Assembly (NCBI GenBank): GCA_964649725.1
Contig: CAZYTM010000003.1
Location: forward strand, 1-64,000
Source: CAZYTM01 sp964649725
GTDB lineage: Bacteria > Desulfobacterota > Desulfuromonadia > Geobacterales > Geobacteraceae
Length of the DNA: 64,000 bases
Direction: 5' to 3'
Shown here in pieces: positions 9,501-17,380 of this stretch. Below the pieces are notes generated by a model. It saw only the letters and a list, made by a program, of their open reading frames with translations. It had not been told where the DNA came from and searched no databases. Numbering within the stretch: position 1 is the first letter of the stretch; each line of letters begins with the position of its first letter. A program made the position numbers and the translations under genes.

Positions 9501-10049
9501 TTTGCGAAGTGCAACCTGTTTCCGTGATTTGAATTTTGTAACTCCTGCCGCCTCTTCTATGAGAAATCGCCGCTCTTCAGGTTTGGCGAGGAGAATCATG
9601 CCGATTTTGCCCTGTTCAATGATTGAATAGGCTTTTGCCCCAACTCCGGTATCCATGAAAAGTTCGGCTATGTCAAGTAGCCGGCACGGTGTCTTATTGA
9701 TGAAATACTCGCTATCCCCATCTCTAAACAGGCGGCGAGTAACCTGAATTTCAGAAAAATTAAGATATTTGGCTGGGACCCGTCCGTCATCAGTAGAGAA
9801 GATTAGTGACACTTCCGCCATCCCTAGAGGTTTTCTGGATTCGCTGCCAGCAAAGATGATATCCTCCATCTGTCGCCCGCGGAGGTTCTTGACTGATTGC
9901 TCCCCCATAACCCAGCGGATTGCATCAACTATGTTGGACTTGCCACAGCCATTCGGGCCAACAATGCTGGTAATCCCTGCCTGGAAATCAAGAGACACCT
10001 TGTCAACAAAGGATTTAAATCCTAATATATCGAGTCGTTTTATTCTCAT
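6516..10049 (-). CDS. smc: Chromosome segregation protein SMC
   Basis: Condensin ATPase that compacts and resolves the chromosome. At 1177 residues it has full SMC length: Walker A GPNGCGKS (31-38), a long coiled coil, a hinge at about 520-640 containing the GG-rich ISGGAPDGGAPG loop, a return coiled coil, and a C-terminal head with signature LSGGEKA and Walker B LLDEVDAPLDD. It is the first gene of the minus-strand block; the 206-bp divergent gap to the AsmA gene must hold both promoters. ScpA and ScpB are not in the window. Confidence 0.98.
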   Translation of the reverse strand: MRIKRLDILGFKSFVDKVSLDFQAGITSIVGPNGCGKSNIVDAIRWVMGEQSVKNLRGRQMEDIIFAGSESRKPLGMAEVSLIFSTDDGRVPAKYLNFSEIQVTRRLFRDGDSEYFINKTPCRLLDIAELFMDTGVGAKAYSIIEQGKIGMILLAKPEERRFLIEEAAGVTKFKSRKQVALRKIEVTRQNLIRLGDIIAEIRRQLNSLQRQAKKAEKFKAWREELKEIELLFATHQYISTNEIREQVDTERKSLVQRATELATELAQADLAIEARRINLLEEEKRLAAAQEDIFKAKGDLQAAENRLEFQQREFNNLQRHLARIKEDLASLEQQLLESESELTSLNDRKGLFATELQDEEGGLQQREAELEGLLATEAGLVRQLEEIRHELFTALSEISRCGNQQVNAGKRLDALLGKITREQRESEVMSEKHAETSSRITEFEKACIQLVADQASLADQLTILQQQDENLKIRIQEIEAAQQSQRDLLSRKESRLHSLQELEKQFAGYGQGVRALMLSEQFQGRFAGVVADLLETGVEYESLVEVALGEKLQYLVGDSTSNAMEAIAYLKETGAGRSSFLMRDTPVESNIHQYCTTDKLLDKITVCDNWRMVVEPLLADIYLASDLSRACDLAQQHPYLKFVTPEGDMVESGGIISGGAPDGGAPGLIHSKREIRELSLEVTAIEAIVLEQERDRETLRGQIAELETAQREARQVMHQTELQLVNLQKDLQQAGDELLRLDERIAIIGMEADQSREERDSLETELATLASQEAAAIKLRQVLEERSIGLQGRLEEQRRLIEVARELVTTMKVRAAALNEKRDSNMKAIVRVEELVQQLRRKIAEHGLDLHKTVEDQEAMQIAIVHGETEIKGLLAHQAISEQKYVEVKEQYEVSLMTIQNMESGLKGMRVLHDEVRLQEADLNLRNSELIMQLRQIESSLRDRYRLDIAVIIPEYKETAIDELAQNARQDELHRLIDEIGDVNLMAIEEYQELDGRYQFLCSQRDDLEESLRSLQKAIQRINSTTRKRFLETFQLVNAKFQEVFPRLFCGGSATLRLTDEENLLETGIEIIVQPPGKKLQSVSLLSGGEKALTAVALIFSIFLIKPSPFCLLDEVDAPLDDANIGRFNEMVREMTSFSQFIIITHNKVTMGVADILYGVTMEEPGVSKLVSVKLNV

Positions 10050-10255
10050 AAATCGTTATATATTAACAGAGAGCAGGTTTTATTGTAAAGATAGAAGTTA
10101 TTCTGGTGTCAGCATTTGATCAACAATGGTTTTTTTAGTTACTATAATGAGACTATAAAATCTCTCTCTTGCCAGATTACTATACGATAAATTCATTTAC
10201 AATTCGAAGCCAAGTAGATTTACACACCATGGCAAATGTTCTATAATGCACTGAC

Positions 10256-13200
10256 ATGAAAACCTTTATGACCCACCGTAACCTCATTGCAACTCTAGCC
10301 ATCCTTGCCCTTCTCGTCAGCGTGGCTACTTTAGTCGTTTTCAAGCTACTAAATTTCGAAAGTTACAAAGAACAGATACTAGCTGCAGTTAGTTCTTCAC
10401 TTAAACGTGAGGTTCAGTATGAGCGTGGGGAAGTGTCTTTCCGTTTCGGCCCTTCATTTACCTTTACCAAGGTAATAGTTAAAGATAGAGGTGTGGATAG
10501 AACTTTATTCAGTGCCGATCGCCTCTCTGTTAAGATTGCCCTGCTGCCGCTTTTGCAGAAAAATGTCGTTATCAAGGATCTGATTCTCGACAAACCACGA
10601 ATTACCATTTATCGAGATGCCACTGGCAAATATAACATCAGCGATCTTTTTGAGCAGGATACTGAATCTACCTCACTGCAATTAAAAGGTATCAGAGTAA
10701 ATAGAGGGAATCTGACCATTAATGATCTGGCTGTCGGAGATGCTGCCGGAGTAACTACAATATTTAATGAGTTGGATATCTATATCAGCCATCTGGTGCG
10801 AGGGAAAAGTTGCAACTTCAAAATTTCTAGTGTATTGGCAGAAACCGGTAAACCTGGAATCATCTCATTGTCAGGAATGGCTAAACTGGCCCCTCCAGGG
10901 AAGACACTCGATGAAACAAGCTTGAACGCAACTATTCGACTGCAGAATATTCGTACAGATCATTTCTGGCCATATTATAGCAAATATGTGCCTTTCCGAC
11001 AGATATTCGGCCAGCTTGATATTGATGGCACTTTTAAAGGCAAGTTAAGAGAATTCACATCAAAAGGGAAGGTAAAGGTGGCTGGGCTTCGTTTTCACTA
11101 TCCACAGATTTTCAAATCCTTACTTGCACCTAACAGTTTAGGATTTACCTACGACTTCGAGCTATCTCCCAATGATGTGGCAGTAAAGAGTATAGACTTG
11201 ACCGTTGACGGGCTCAATATCAAAGGGAACTGCTCCATAAAGGATTTTCTGTCTAGCGACCCGCGCATTGTTGCAAAAGCCATAACAACTCAATTCGATT
11301 TCGATAAATTCAACCAATACATTCCTTACGGAATTATTGTCAAAGATACCGCCGACTTTATCGAGCAGCATATTAAGGGTGGAATTTTCAAACTTGACGA
11401 TGGTCGGCTTGATGGCAAGGTGAGCCAAATCCTACACATGGAGCGTGGAGAAAACTACAACATATTAACCATCAAAAGCCGTGTAGAAAAAGGCCTGATA
11501 AGCTATGGGGCGAGCATCCCGACCTTTAACTCCATAAAAGGATTATTAGAGCTACGAGGGAAGGACTTTATCCTGTCAGGAATGGCAGGCAATTTCGGCA
11601 ATTCCCCATTTACGCTTGATGGTAAAATTACCGATTATCCACTTGACTCTCCTTCAACATATCCTTTTTCCATGATAATTACTCCACGCCAAACTGAACT
11701 TACTTGGCTCATGGGAAAGAAATATGGTGCTAGATATACATTAAATGGCGATTCCATCATGCATCTATCAGGTTCTGGCGGGACATCTTTATATCAATTG
11801 ACTGGCGACTGGAATCTTACCCCTGCCAGTTATAGCTATCCTGATCTGATTGCAAAGCCGGCAGGTCGTCCCAATAATCTAAATTTTTCCGGCACGATAA
11901 CCAAGAAAGATGCGAAGCTTGCCTATCTACAATATAATCTTGCCCCTCTCTCCCTTTCCATCAGCGGAGGCTATCGTTATGGCGGGAAAAACCCCCTAAC
12001 CCTCGACATAAAGTCGAATCAAGTGCAATTGAACGATCTGGCTCCCATCCTTCCGATTGTAAAAAAATACCAGGCGACTGGCAGGATTCAGGCTGCAGTA
12101 CATTGTGAAAACAACGAAAAAGAGGCCGATGGCCTTTTCTGGCGAGGCCAAGTAATTCTAAACGACTTTTCGAGCAAAATTGCAGAGCAGATAAAAAACA
12201 TCAGCAATGTTAACGGAGCAATCACTTTTAACGGCACTACTTTAGAAACATCACAATTGACTGCCCGGCTCGGGAATTCTATCATAACAGGCAAAGGGAA
12301 ATTGGCAGGCTTTAACAACCCTGCCCTCAGTCTCACTTTTGCCGCTCCACGTCTCGATTTGACTGACCTGGGGTTTCGCCCCACTACGAAAAATCTTAGC
12401 ATTACCGATGTACAAGGCTCTGTTGTCCTAAAAGATAATAATCTGCAAATTAAATACCTTGCAAGCCACTTAAATAAATCATTCATGCAGCTAAAAGGGA
12501 ATATCCTCAACCTGCGTAATCCAAAAATTGACCTAGCGATTAAGTCATCATATCTTGACTTAAACGACTTACTTCTTCTTACCGATCTACAACTATCTGC
12601 ACCTCCAGCCAGTCCATCAAAAAGCCGTCCAAACCTCACAGCCAAAATAATTGCGGATACAGGAAAAGGTTGGGGTATCGAATTTGAACAATTGCGCGGG
12701 ACAATTCTGTTAGAAGAAAATATTCTCTATCTCCAGCCAATGGAAATGTTTGCCATGGGAGGGAAAATATCGGCACGGGTCCGTATTGACAACGGCGCAA
12801 ACGGGACACCACCTCGTTATCAAGTCAGCTGCAGCATGAACAAGGTAGCTGCTGAGAAATTTGTGCAGGCAATAGGTATAAATAGTCAAGAAATTGTTGG
12901 GACTCTCTCCCTGCAAGCTGAATTGACCGGCAAAGGCGAGAGCGCAGATGAATTGAAGAAATCAGCACTTGGGTCATTGCGGCTCCGCATTGAGGAGGGG
13001 AATCTTCGCCGATTTGCTGTGTTGTCAAAAATCTTTTCAATCCTAAATGTTTCACAATTGATTAAACTGCAACTCCCTGAGATGGTCTCTGGAGGTATGC
13101 CTTATCACGACATAACCGCATCTTTCTCTATCCGCGACGGGATTGTTACCAGTAAAGATCTTTTTATCAGTAGTGACTCTATGAACATATCCGCAATAGG

Positions 13201-13489
13201 AAAAGTCAATCTTGTTAAAAACGAAATGGATATAACTATAGGGGTACAACCTCTTCAGACTGTTGATAAGGTTATTAGTCGCCTCCCGATTGTGGGATGG
13301 GTTCTGACCGGTAGAGACCGGAATTTTATTACCGCCTATTTCGAAGCCAAAGGGAAACTCGATGACCCAACTGTATCAGCCATTCCGGTCAAATCCATTG
13401 CACGTGGTGTATTTGATATCTTTAAGAGAGTATTTGAACTCCCCGGGCGACTAATAACTGATACAGGTGAAGTAATCATTGGCAAATAA
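10256..13489 (+). CDS. Large AsmA-family envelope protein
   Basis: A 1077-residue protein with one N-terminal membrane segment (about 10-30) followed directly by an AsmA-type N-terminal region (NFESYKEQILAAVSSSLKREV...), then a very long beta-rich periplasmic body and a C-terminal AsmA-like module (about 900-1040, GSLRLRIEEGNLRRF... and IGVQPLQTVDKVISRLPIVGWVLTG). Large AsmA, TamB and YhdP proteins are thought to bridge the membranes and move phospholipids to the outer membrane. Function here is inferred from that family. It stands alone on the plus strand opposite smc. No strong ribosome-binding site precedes the ATG; a second ATG lies 15 bp in. Confidence 0.85.
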   Translation: MKTFMTHRNLIATLAILALLVSVATLVVFKLLNFESYKEQILAAVSSSLKREVQYERGEVSFRFGPSFTFTKVIVKDRGVDRTLFSADRLSVKIALLPLLQKNVVIKDLILDKPRITIYRDATGKYNISDLFEQDTESTSLQLKGIRVNRGNLTINDLAVGDAAGVTTIFNELDIYISHLVRGKSCNFKISSVLAETGKPGIISLSGMAKLAPPGKTLDETSLNATIRLQNIRTDHFWPYYSKYVPFRQIFGQLDIDGTFKGKLREFTSKGKVKVAGLRFHYPQIFKSLLAPNSLGFTYDFELSPNDVAVKSIDLTVDGLNIKGNCSIKDFLSSDPRIVAKAITTQFDFDKFNQYIPYGIIVKDTADFIEQHIKGGIFKLDDGRLDGKVSQILHMERGENYNILTIKSRVEKGLISYGASIPTFNSIKGLLELRGKDFILSGMAGNFGNSPFTLDGKITDYPLDSPSTYPFSMIITPRQTELTWLMGKKYGARYTLNGDSIMHLSGSGGTSLYQLTGDWNLTPASYSYPDLIAKPAGRPNNLNFSGTITKKDAKLAYLQYNLAPLSLSISGGYRYGGKNPLTLDIKSNQVQLNDLAPILPIVKKYQATGRIQAAVHCENNEKEADGLFWRGQVILNDFSSKIAEQIKNISNVNGAITFNGTTLETSQLTARLGNSIITGKGKLAGFNNPALSLTFAAPRLDLTDLGFRPTTKNLSITDVQGSVVLKDNNLQIKYLASHLNKSFMQLKGNILNLRNPKIDLAIKSSYLDLNDLLLLTDLQLSAPPASPSKSRPNLTAKIIADTGKGWGIEFEQLRGTILLEENILYLQPMEMFAMGGKISARVRIDNGANGTPPRYQVSCSMNKVAAEKFVQAIGINSQEIVGTLSLQAELTGKGESADELKKSALGSLRLRIEEGNLRRFAVLSKIFSILNVSQLIKLQLPEMVSGGMPYHDITASFSIRDGIVTSKDLFISSDSMNISAIGKVNLVKNEMDITIGVQPLQTVDKVISRLPIVGWVLTGRDRNFITAYFEAKGKLDDPTVSAIPVKSIARGVFDIFKRVFELPGRLITDTGEVIIGK

Positions 13490-13644
13490 CCAGTAAATTC
13501 AATTTTTGTATTCTACCCAATTAACTCGCTTAGTTAACCAAAATCATCATTTATTAATAAATTAGAAAATTTTTTTTATTGTAATGAAAAATCATTGTGT
13601 GGTATTTTGTGCTTCGGACAAAACTATCCAACAGGAGGCTGACA

Positions 13645-14061
13645 GTGAAAAAAACAGTAGTGGTTATGGTAGCGGTAATTGCCTTGGCGTTTGCGGGCTG
13701 CAGCAAAAAAAGTGAAGAAGCGCCTAAAGCCCCTCAAGGAGCTATGCCAGGCCAGCAAATGCCCGCTAGTCCTGCTCAGGGTGGCAACCCCCATGCCGGC
13801 ATTAAACCTATGGAAATACCTGCCGGTGCTGGCCATAAAGGTAAAGTAGTCAATACCATGAATGCGGCTGGCTATACCTATGTTGAAGTAGAGGAAAATG
13901 GCAAGAAATTGTGGGTAGCTGTTATGGAAACAAAGGTAAAAGTCGGTGATATCGTCGAATTCCCTGATTCTCCACCGATGCAGAATTTCCAGAGTAAAAC
14001 TCTTAATCGTACCTTTGAGAAGATTATTTTCGCTCCAGGCCTAAGAGTAGCAAACAAATAA
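13645..14061 (+). CDS. NrfJ-like lipoprotein
   Basis: A 138-residue exported lipoprotein. The GTG at 13645 is chosen because GGAGG sits 8 nt upstream and gives a proper signal peptide (VKKTVVVMVAVIALAFAGC) with lipobox FAGC. A Pro/Gln/Met-rich linker follows, then a small beta domain (HKGKVVNTMNAAGYTYVEV ... KLWVAVMETKVKVGDIVEF) resembling the NrfJ-related domain found near nitrite-reductase cytochromes in epsilon- and deltaproteobacteria. No nrfHA genes are nearby, so the role is open. It has its own upstream AT-rich region and its own terminator. Confidence 0.82.
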   Translation: MKKTVVVMVAVIALAFAGCSKKSEEAPKAPQGAMPGQQMPASPAQGGNPHAGIKPMEIPAGAGHKGKVVNTMNAAGYTYVEVEENGKKLWVAVMETKVKVGDIVEFPDSPPMQNFQSKTLNRTFEKIIFAPGLRVANK

Positions 14062-14087
14062 CACCCTCGAAATAATCTAGTTAATTG

Positions 14088-14122
14088 ATACGGAATCCAT
14101 TAAAAGGGTTCCGTATTTTTTT
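14088..14122 (+). terminator. Rho-independent terminator after the NrfJ-like gene
   Basis: An 11-bp stem (ATACGGAATCC with GGGTTCCGTAT, one G-U pair) closes a 7-nt loop and runs into a stretch of seven T. It follows the lipoprotein stop by 26 bp and separates it from the convergent radical SAM gene. Confidence 0.9.
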
Positions 14123-14147
14123 GTCTGCTTACTCGAAATAAACTGAT

Positions 14148-15791
14148 TTATACACAATCAATATATGGATTTAAACTTTGTGCTTTAGTAAAATATTTTT
14201 TTGCCTCAAGCTCATCCCTTCTAAGTTGCGCAAGTTCACCTAATGCAATATATGCCTCAACATGTGCAGGGACAAGTTCCAGCAATTTCTGAAATGCTCC
14301 AGTCGCCTCAGTGTCGTCACCGCATCGGGCAGCAAGCTCACCAAGCATCAACCATCCCCAAGGGTTGTCTGGCTGCTGACGGGTTATTTCAATATACCAA
14401 CGCCTTGCGCCACCCCAATCACCTACTTCTTCACAAAGCTCACCAGCCATTATGTTAGTAGTATGACAATAACCAAGGATATGTTGCTGTACTGCAATAT
14501 CTGCCAATGAGACTTGATTTTTCATTGCTGTACCTTCAATCTTGGCAAGAAGCTGCCGAGAATACCGGCGCGTCTTATCATCATTTTTTACATAAACTGC
14601 TGGTGACGTATTTTGCTCAAAAACATCTTTCTTTATTCTCCCAATCGCAACATCACGATTGAAAATTGCTGTTCCTGGATAATAAGCCAGAGGTGAGACT
14701 TGTCCATCATCGGGCTTGATTACCTCAATAAGATTAAGTGTAGCCTGTAAATCTTCTGCTGTTTCTTCTGGTATCCCTGAAATCAGATATATTGAAAGAT
14801 TAATGCCAACTCTGCGGGTAGCGGTGGCAGCATGGCGCATCTGCTCAATAGTTATGGATTTGTCTAATCTCCTTAGGATTCTGGCTGATCCAGATTCAAC
14901 CCCGTACTGTATGCACTCACAACCGGCCTGTTTCATCAATCTGAGCAGCTCCTCATCAACGTTAGACACTCGAGACTGACAGTTCCAGAGAATATACAAA
15001 CGTTCACTGATTAGCAGCTGACAAAACTCGATAACGCGTTCACGGTCCACAGTAAAAGTATCGTCGCGCAGTGAAAAATATATGAGCCCGAAATTATCCC
15101 GCAAATAGCGTATCTCTTTTACAATCGCAAGGGGAGAGCGAAACCGGAGCAATTTACCCCAGAATTTTGGTGATGAACAAAAAGCACAGGAGGCGGGACA
15201 CCCTCTGGCAGTGCTAATGAATTCAAGCTGCCGATGGCAGTCAACATTGATTGTATTCTTGGAAAAATCAGCAGGCCACGGCAGAGCATCAAGATCAGAA
15301 ACAGGTAAACGAAGCTTCGGGATTACATGTGAATTTATGGAACGGGCAGCTAACCCTGCTATACCGGCAAAACCTGATATGCCTTTTGTCGAAAAAGTTT
15401 CGAGAAGTTCTAGGATTGTTAATTCTCCTTCACCAAGGACAACAGCATCAATTGCAGGGTACCTGTTCAAAATCTCTTCATAACGGAATGTCGCATGCGG
15501 GCCCCCAAGCACTACACAACAATCAGGGTTTATTTTTTTAGCCAACTCGGCCAACCGTATTGATTCGAATCTGTTATGGGTAAACTGTGATATCCCAATT
15601 ACATCAGGATGTTCCTTTCGAAGCAACGTTTCGATTTTGCGCCATTTCATCTTCGAAAAATTGGCAAGCGTTGAGTGATATCCATTATTGCGGAGCAGCA
15701 CCTGTAGGTAGGGTAGCCCGATCGGTAGCAGGCTAAGATAGGGGTCACTACTACCAGTTGCGTCAGATTTATAGGCAAGTAGAATCCGCAT
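14148..15791 (-). CDS. B12-binding radical SAM protein with C-terminal TPR
   Basis: A 547-residue enzyme with an N-terminal cobalamin-binding-like region (about 1-150, VVLGGPHATFRYEEIL and GEGELTILELLE), a radical SAM core with the CPASCAFC cluster motif (CX3CX2C, about 200-207), and a C-terminal extension (about 455-547) of two or three tetratricopeptide repeats (NPWGWLMLGELAARCGDD..., HVEAYIALGELAQLRRDE). This is the BchE-like P-methyltransferase/cyclase group; the substrate cannot be told. The gene overlaps the Nudix gene by 23 bp. The B12 region lacks an obvious DxHxxG, so cobalamin binding itself is uncertain. Confidence 0.85.
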   Translation of the reverse strand: MRILLAYKSDATGSSDPYLSLLPIGLPYLQVLLRNNGYHSTLANFSKMKWRKIETLLRKEHPDVIGISQFTHNRFESIRLAELAKKINPDCCVVLGGPHATFRYEEILNRYPAIDAVVLGEGELTILELLETFSTKGISGFAGIAGLAARSINSHVIPKLRLPVSDLDALPWPADFSKNTINVDCHRQLEFISTARGCPASCAFCSSPKFWGKLLRFRSPLAIVKEIRYLRDNFGLIYFSLRDDTFTVDRERVIEFCQLLISERLYILWNCQSRVSNVDEELLRLMKQAGCECIQYGVESGSARILRRLDKSITIEQMRHAATATRRVGINLSIYLISGIPEETAEDLQATLNLIEVIKPDDGQVSPLAYYPGTAIFNRDVAIGRIKKDVFEQNTSPAVYVKNDDKTRRYSRQLLAKIEGTAMKNQVSLADIAVQQHILGYCHTTNIMAGELCEEVGDWGGARRWYIEITRQQPDNPWGWLMLGELAARCGDDTEATGAFQKLLELVPAHVEAYIALGELAQLRRDELEAKKYFTKAQSLNPYIDCV

Positions 15792-16182
15792 TTGATCTTT
15801 CTCTGTTCAATCGCTCAACAAGTGGAATATCTGCTGGAAGCATCTGCAGATTTGTCATAGCAGCAGGATGCAGCCACTGATGTTCAGCAACCTCAATATT
15901 ACGTATGTCGCCAGACAGCCATCTGCATCTATAAGCAAGCACAATTACCGGAAGTTCCGGATATCTATGATATATTACATCAAATACCGCCACTACCTCA
16001 ATCACGATTGCCAACTCCTCCATCAGTTCCCGCACTACGCACTGATGTGGGTCTTCCTCTGGTTCGAGTTTCCCACCAGGGAACTCCCAAAAAAGTGGAT
16101 AGGATGAATCTGCACGGCGGCGAGTCAGCAAATACTTACCATTACGTTCTATAATCGCTGCAGTAACCAGTAAAGGCAACAT
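15769..16182 (-). CDS. Nudix hydrolase (MutT-like)
   Basis: A 137-residue (d)NTP pyrophosphohydrolase with a Nudix box (GGKLEPEEDPHQCVVRELME, then EL) near residues 37-59 and the preceding FWEFPGG. It probably sanitises 8-oxo-dGTP, as MutT does. The ATG at 16182 is chosen because AAGGTGGTGAG lies just upstream and a terminator hairpin occupies the region between this start and the longer in-frame ATG at 16245. It overlaps the start of the radical SAM gene downstream. Confidence 0.9.
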   Translation of the reverse strand: MLPLLVTAAIIERNGKYLLTRRRADSSYPLFWEFPGGKLEPEEDPHQCVVRELMEELAIVIEVVAVFDVIYHRYPELPVIVLAYRCRWLSGDIRNIEVAEHQWLHPAAMTNLQMLPADIPLVERLNRERSNADSTCL

Positions 16183-16203
16183 TGTTATCTCACCACCTTT
16201 CAA

Positions 16204-16237
16204 CAAAAAAAAACACCGGTCAGAGACAGGTGTTTTC
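16204..16237 (-). terminator. Rho-independent terminator after the NlpC/P60 gene
   Basis: Minus-strand hairpin: AAAACACC pairs with GGTGTTTT around an 11-nt loop and runs into an uninterrupted T tract (A run at 16205-16213 on the plus strand). It ends transcription of the wall-hydrolase gene and helps place the Nudix start downstream of it. Confidence 0.88.
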
Positions 16238-16262
16238 TTATCCAAGATTAGTATCTGATCTG

Positions 16263-17282
16263 TCAGTTATTAATTTGCAGGCCTAGCATATCATTTGCTA
16301 TAGCGTCGTCAGCAGACTCTTCCTCGATTCCCATAATCAGATCATCAAACTTAAAGACCTGAGGATTTATCTTGTCAATCCGTTTGGCACCAATGAATCG
16401 TGCCCTGTAATAAGGTGTATCCATTGAAGATATAACAACCCTCCGGTCACGTGAAGAGGCATGAATCATCTTGTTGTTGCCGAGATAAATCCCTACATGA
16501 GATGGATAACGTGCGTATGTATGAAAGAATACCAAATCACCCTTCTGGAGATCCCCAGGAGAGACTTCATTCCCTATCTGGAACTGTTCTCTGGCAGTAC
16601 GTGGAAGAGACACCTCCATCTCCCGGAATACTTGCTGAACAAAACTTGAACAATCCAGTCCACTCCTACTGTTGCCACCAAAACGATAGCGCGCACCAAG
16701 AAATCCATAGGCTGAATTCTTAAGCAGCTGTATATTTGTCTTTAATTCCAAGTTTTGGCTCAGGTCAACCGGCTTACTGGGATCAGGATCTGCCAGTTCT
16801 GCCAGACTCTGCTCATAATCCTTTTCGTTGAAAAGGTCCCTATGACGTAATGAAACCTTCTTGGCAATTTTCTGGCGAGGTTCATCGACATTGTCAGTTC
16901 GCTGTAGAACCAGTACCTGCCCTAGTTTAACCCTGTTTTTGTTCAATCCGTTAAGACGCTTCAATTCACTAACCGAAACCCCTGTTTTGCGCGAAATACG
17001 CAAAAGTGTTTCTCCCTGCTTGACTTTATAGGTAGTAGCATTCGATTCGGAAACTTCACTTTTCGATGCAGTACGAGGAGGTATAACGAGGGTTTGGCCA
17101 TATATTACTTGATTGTTGACCAGGTTGTTAGCGCCCTTTAAATCATCAACCGAGACATGATACTTCTTGGCAAGTGTATAAAGTGTCTCATGCTTCTTAA
17201 CCCGATGGGTCTTTGCGGCAAAAACAACAGAAGGAATGGTAAGCAGGACAATGCATACGATGAATTTTATTATTATACTCAT
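16263..17282 (-). CDS. LysM-NlpC/P60 peptidoglycan endopeptidase
   Basis: A secreted 339-residue wall hydrolase with a signal peptide (residues 1-22, ending VVFA), two LysM peptidoglycan-binding repeats (about 25-70 and 84-128, each with the YxVKxGETL-type start), a linker, then an NlpC/P60 domain (about 185-305). The catalytic Cys is in GLDCSSFV and the His in YPSHVGIYLG; the third polar residue is the His of MIHASS. It would cleave stem peptides in the periplasm. It is transcribed after the diadenylate cyclase gene (98 bp gap) and ends at a strong terminator. Confidence 0.93.
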   Translation of the reverse strand: MSIIIKFIVCIVLLTIPSVVFAAKTHRVKKHETLYTLAKKYHVSVDDLKGANNLVNNQVIYGQTLVIPPRTASKSEVSESNATTYKVKQGETLLRISRKTGVSVSELKRLNGLNKNRVKLGQVLVLQRTDNVDEPRQKIAKKVSLRHRDLFNEKDYEQSLAELADPDPSKPVDLSQNLELKTNIQLLKNSAYGFLGARYRFGGNSRSGLDCSSFVQQVFREMEVSLPRTAREQFQIGNEVSPGDLQKGDLVFFHTYARYPSHVGIYLGNNKMIHASSRDRRVVISSMDTPYYRARFIGAKRIDKINPQVFKFDDLIMGIEEESADDAIANDMLGLQINN

Positions 17283-17380
17283 CCCACCTCCTCTGTTTTA
17301 TAAAGCAAACAAAACTTACTTTCTTATATAACAACAACTCTAGTTTGTCAACCTTTTCACCATAGATTATATAAGGAAAT

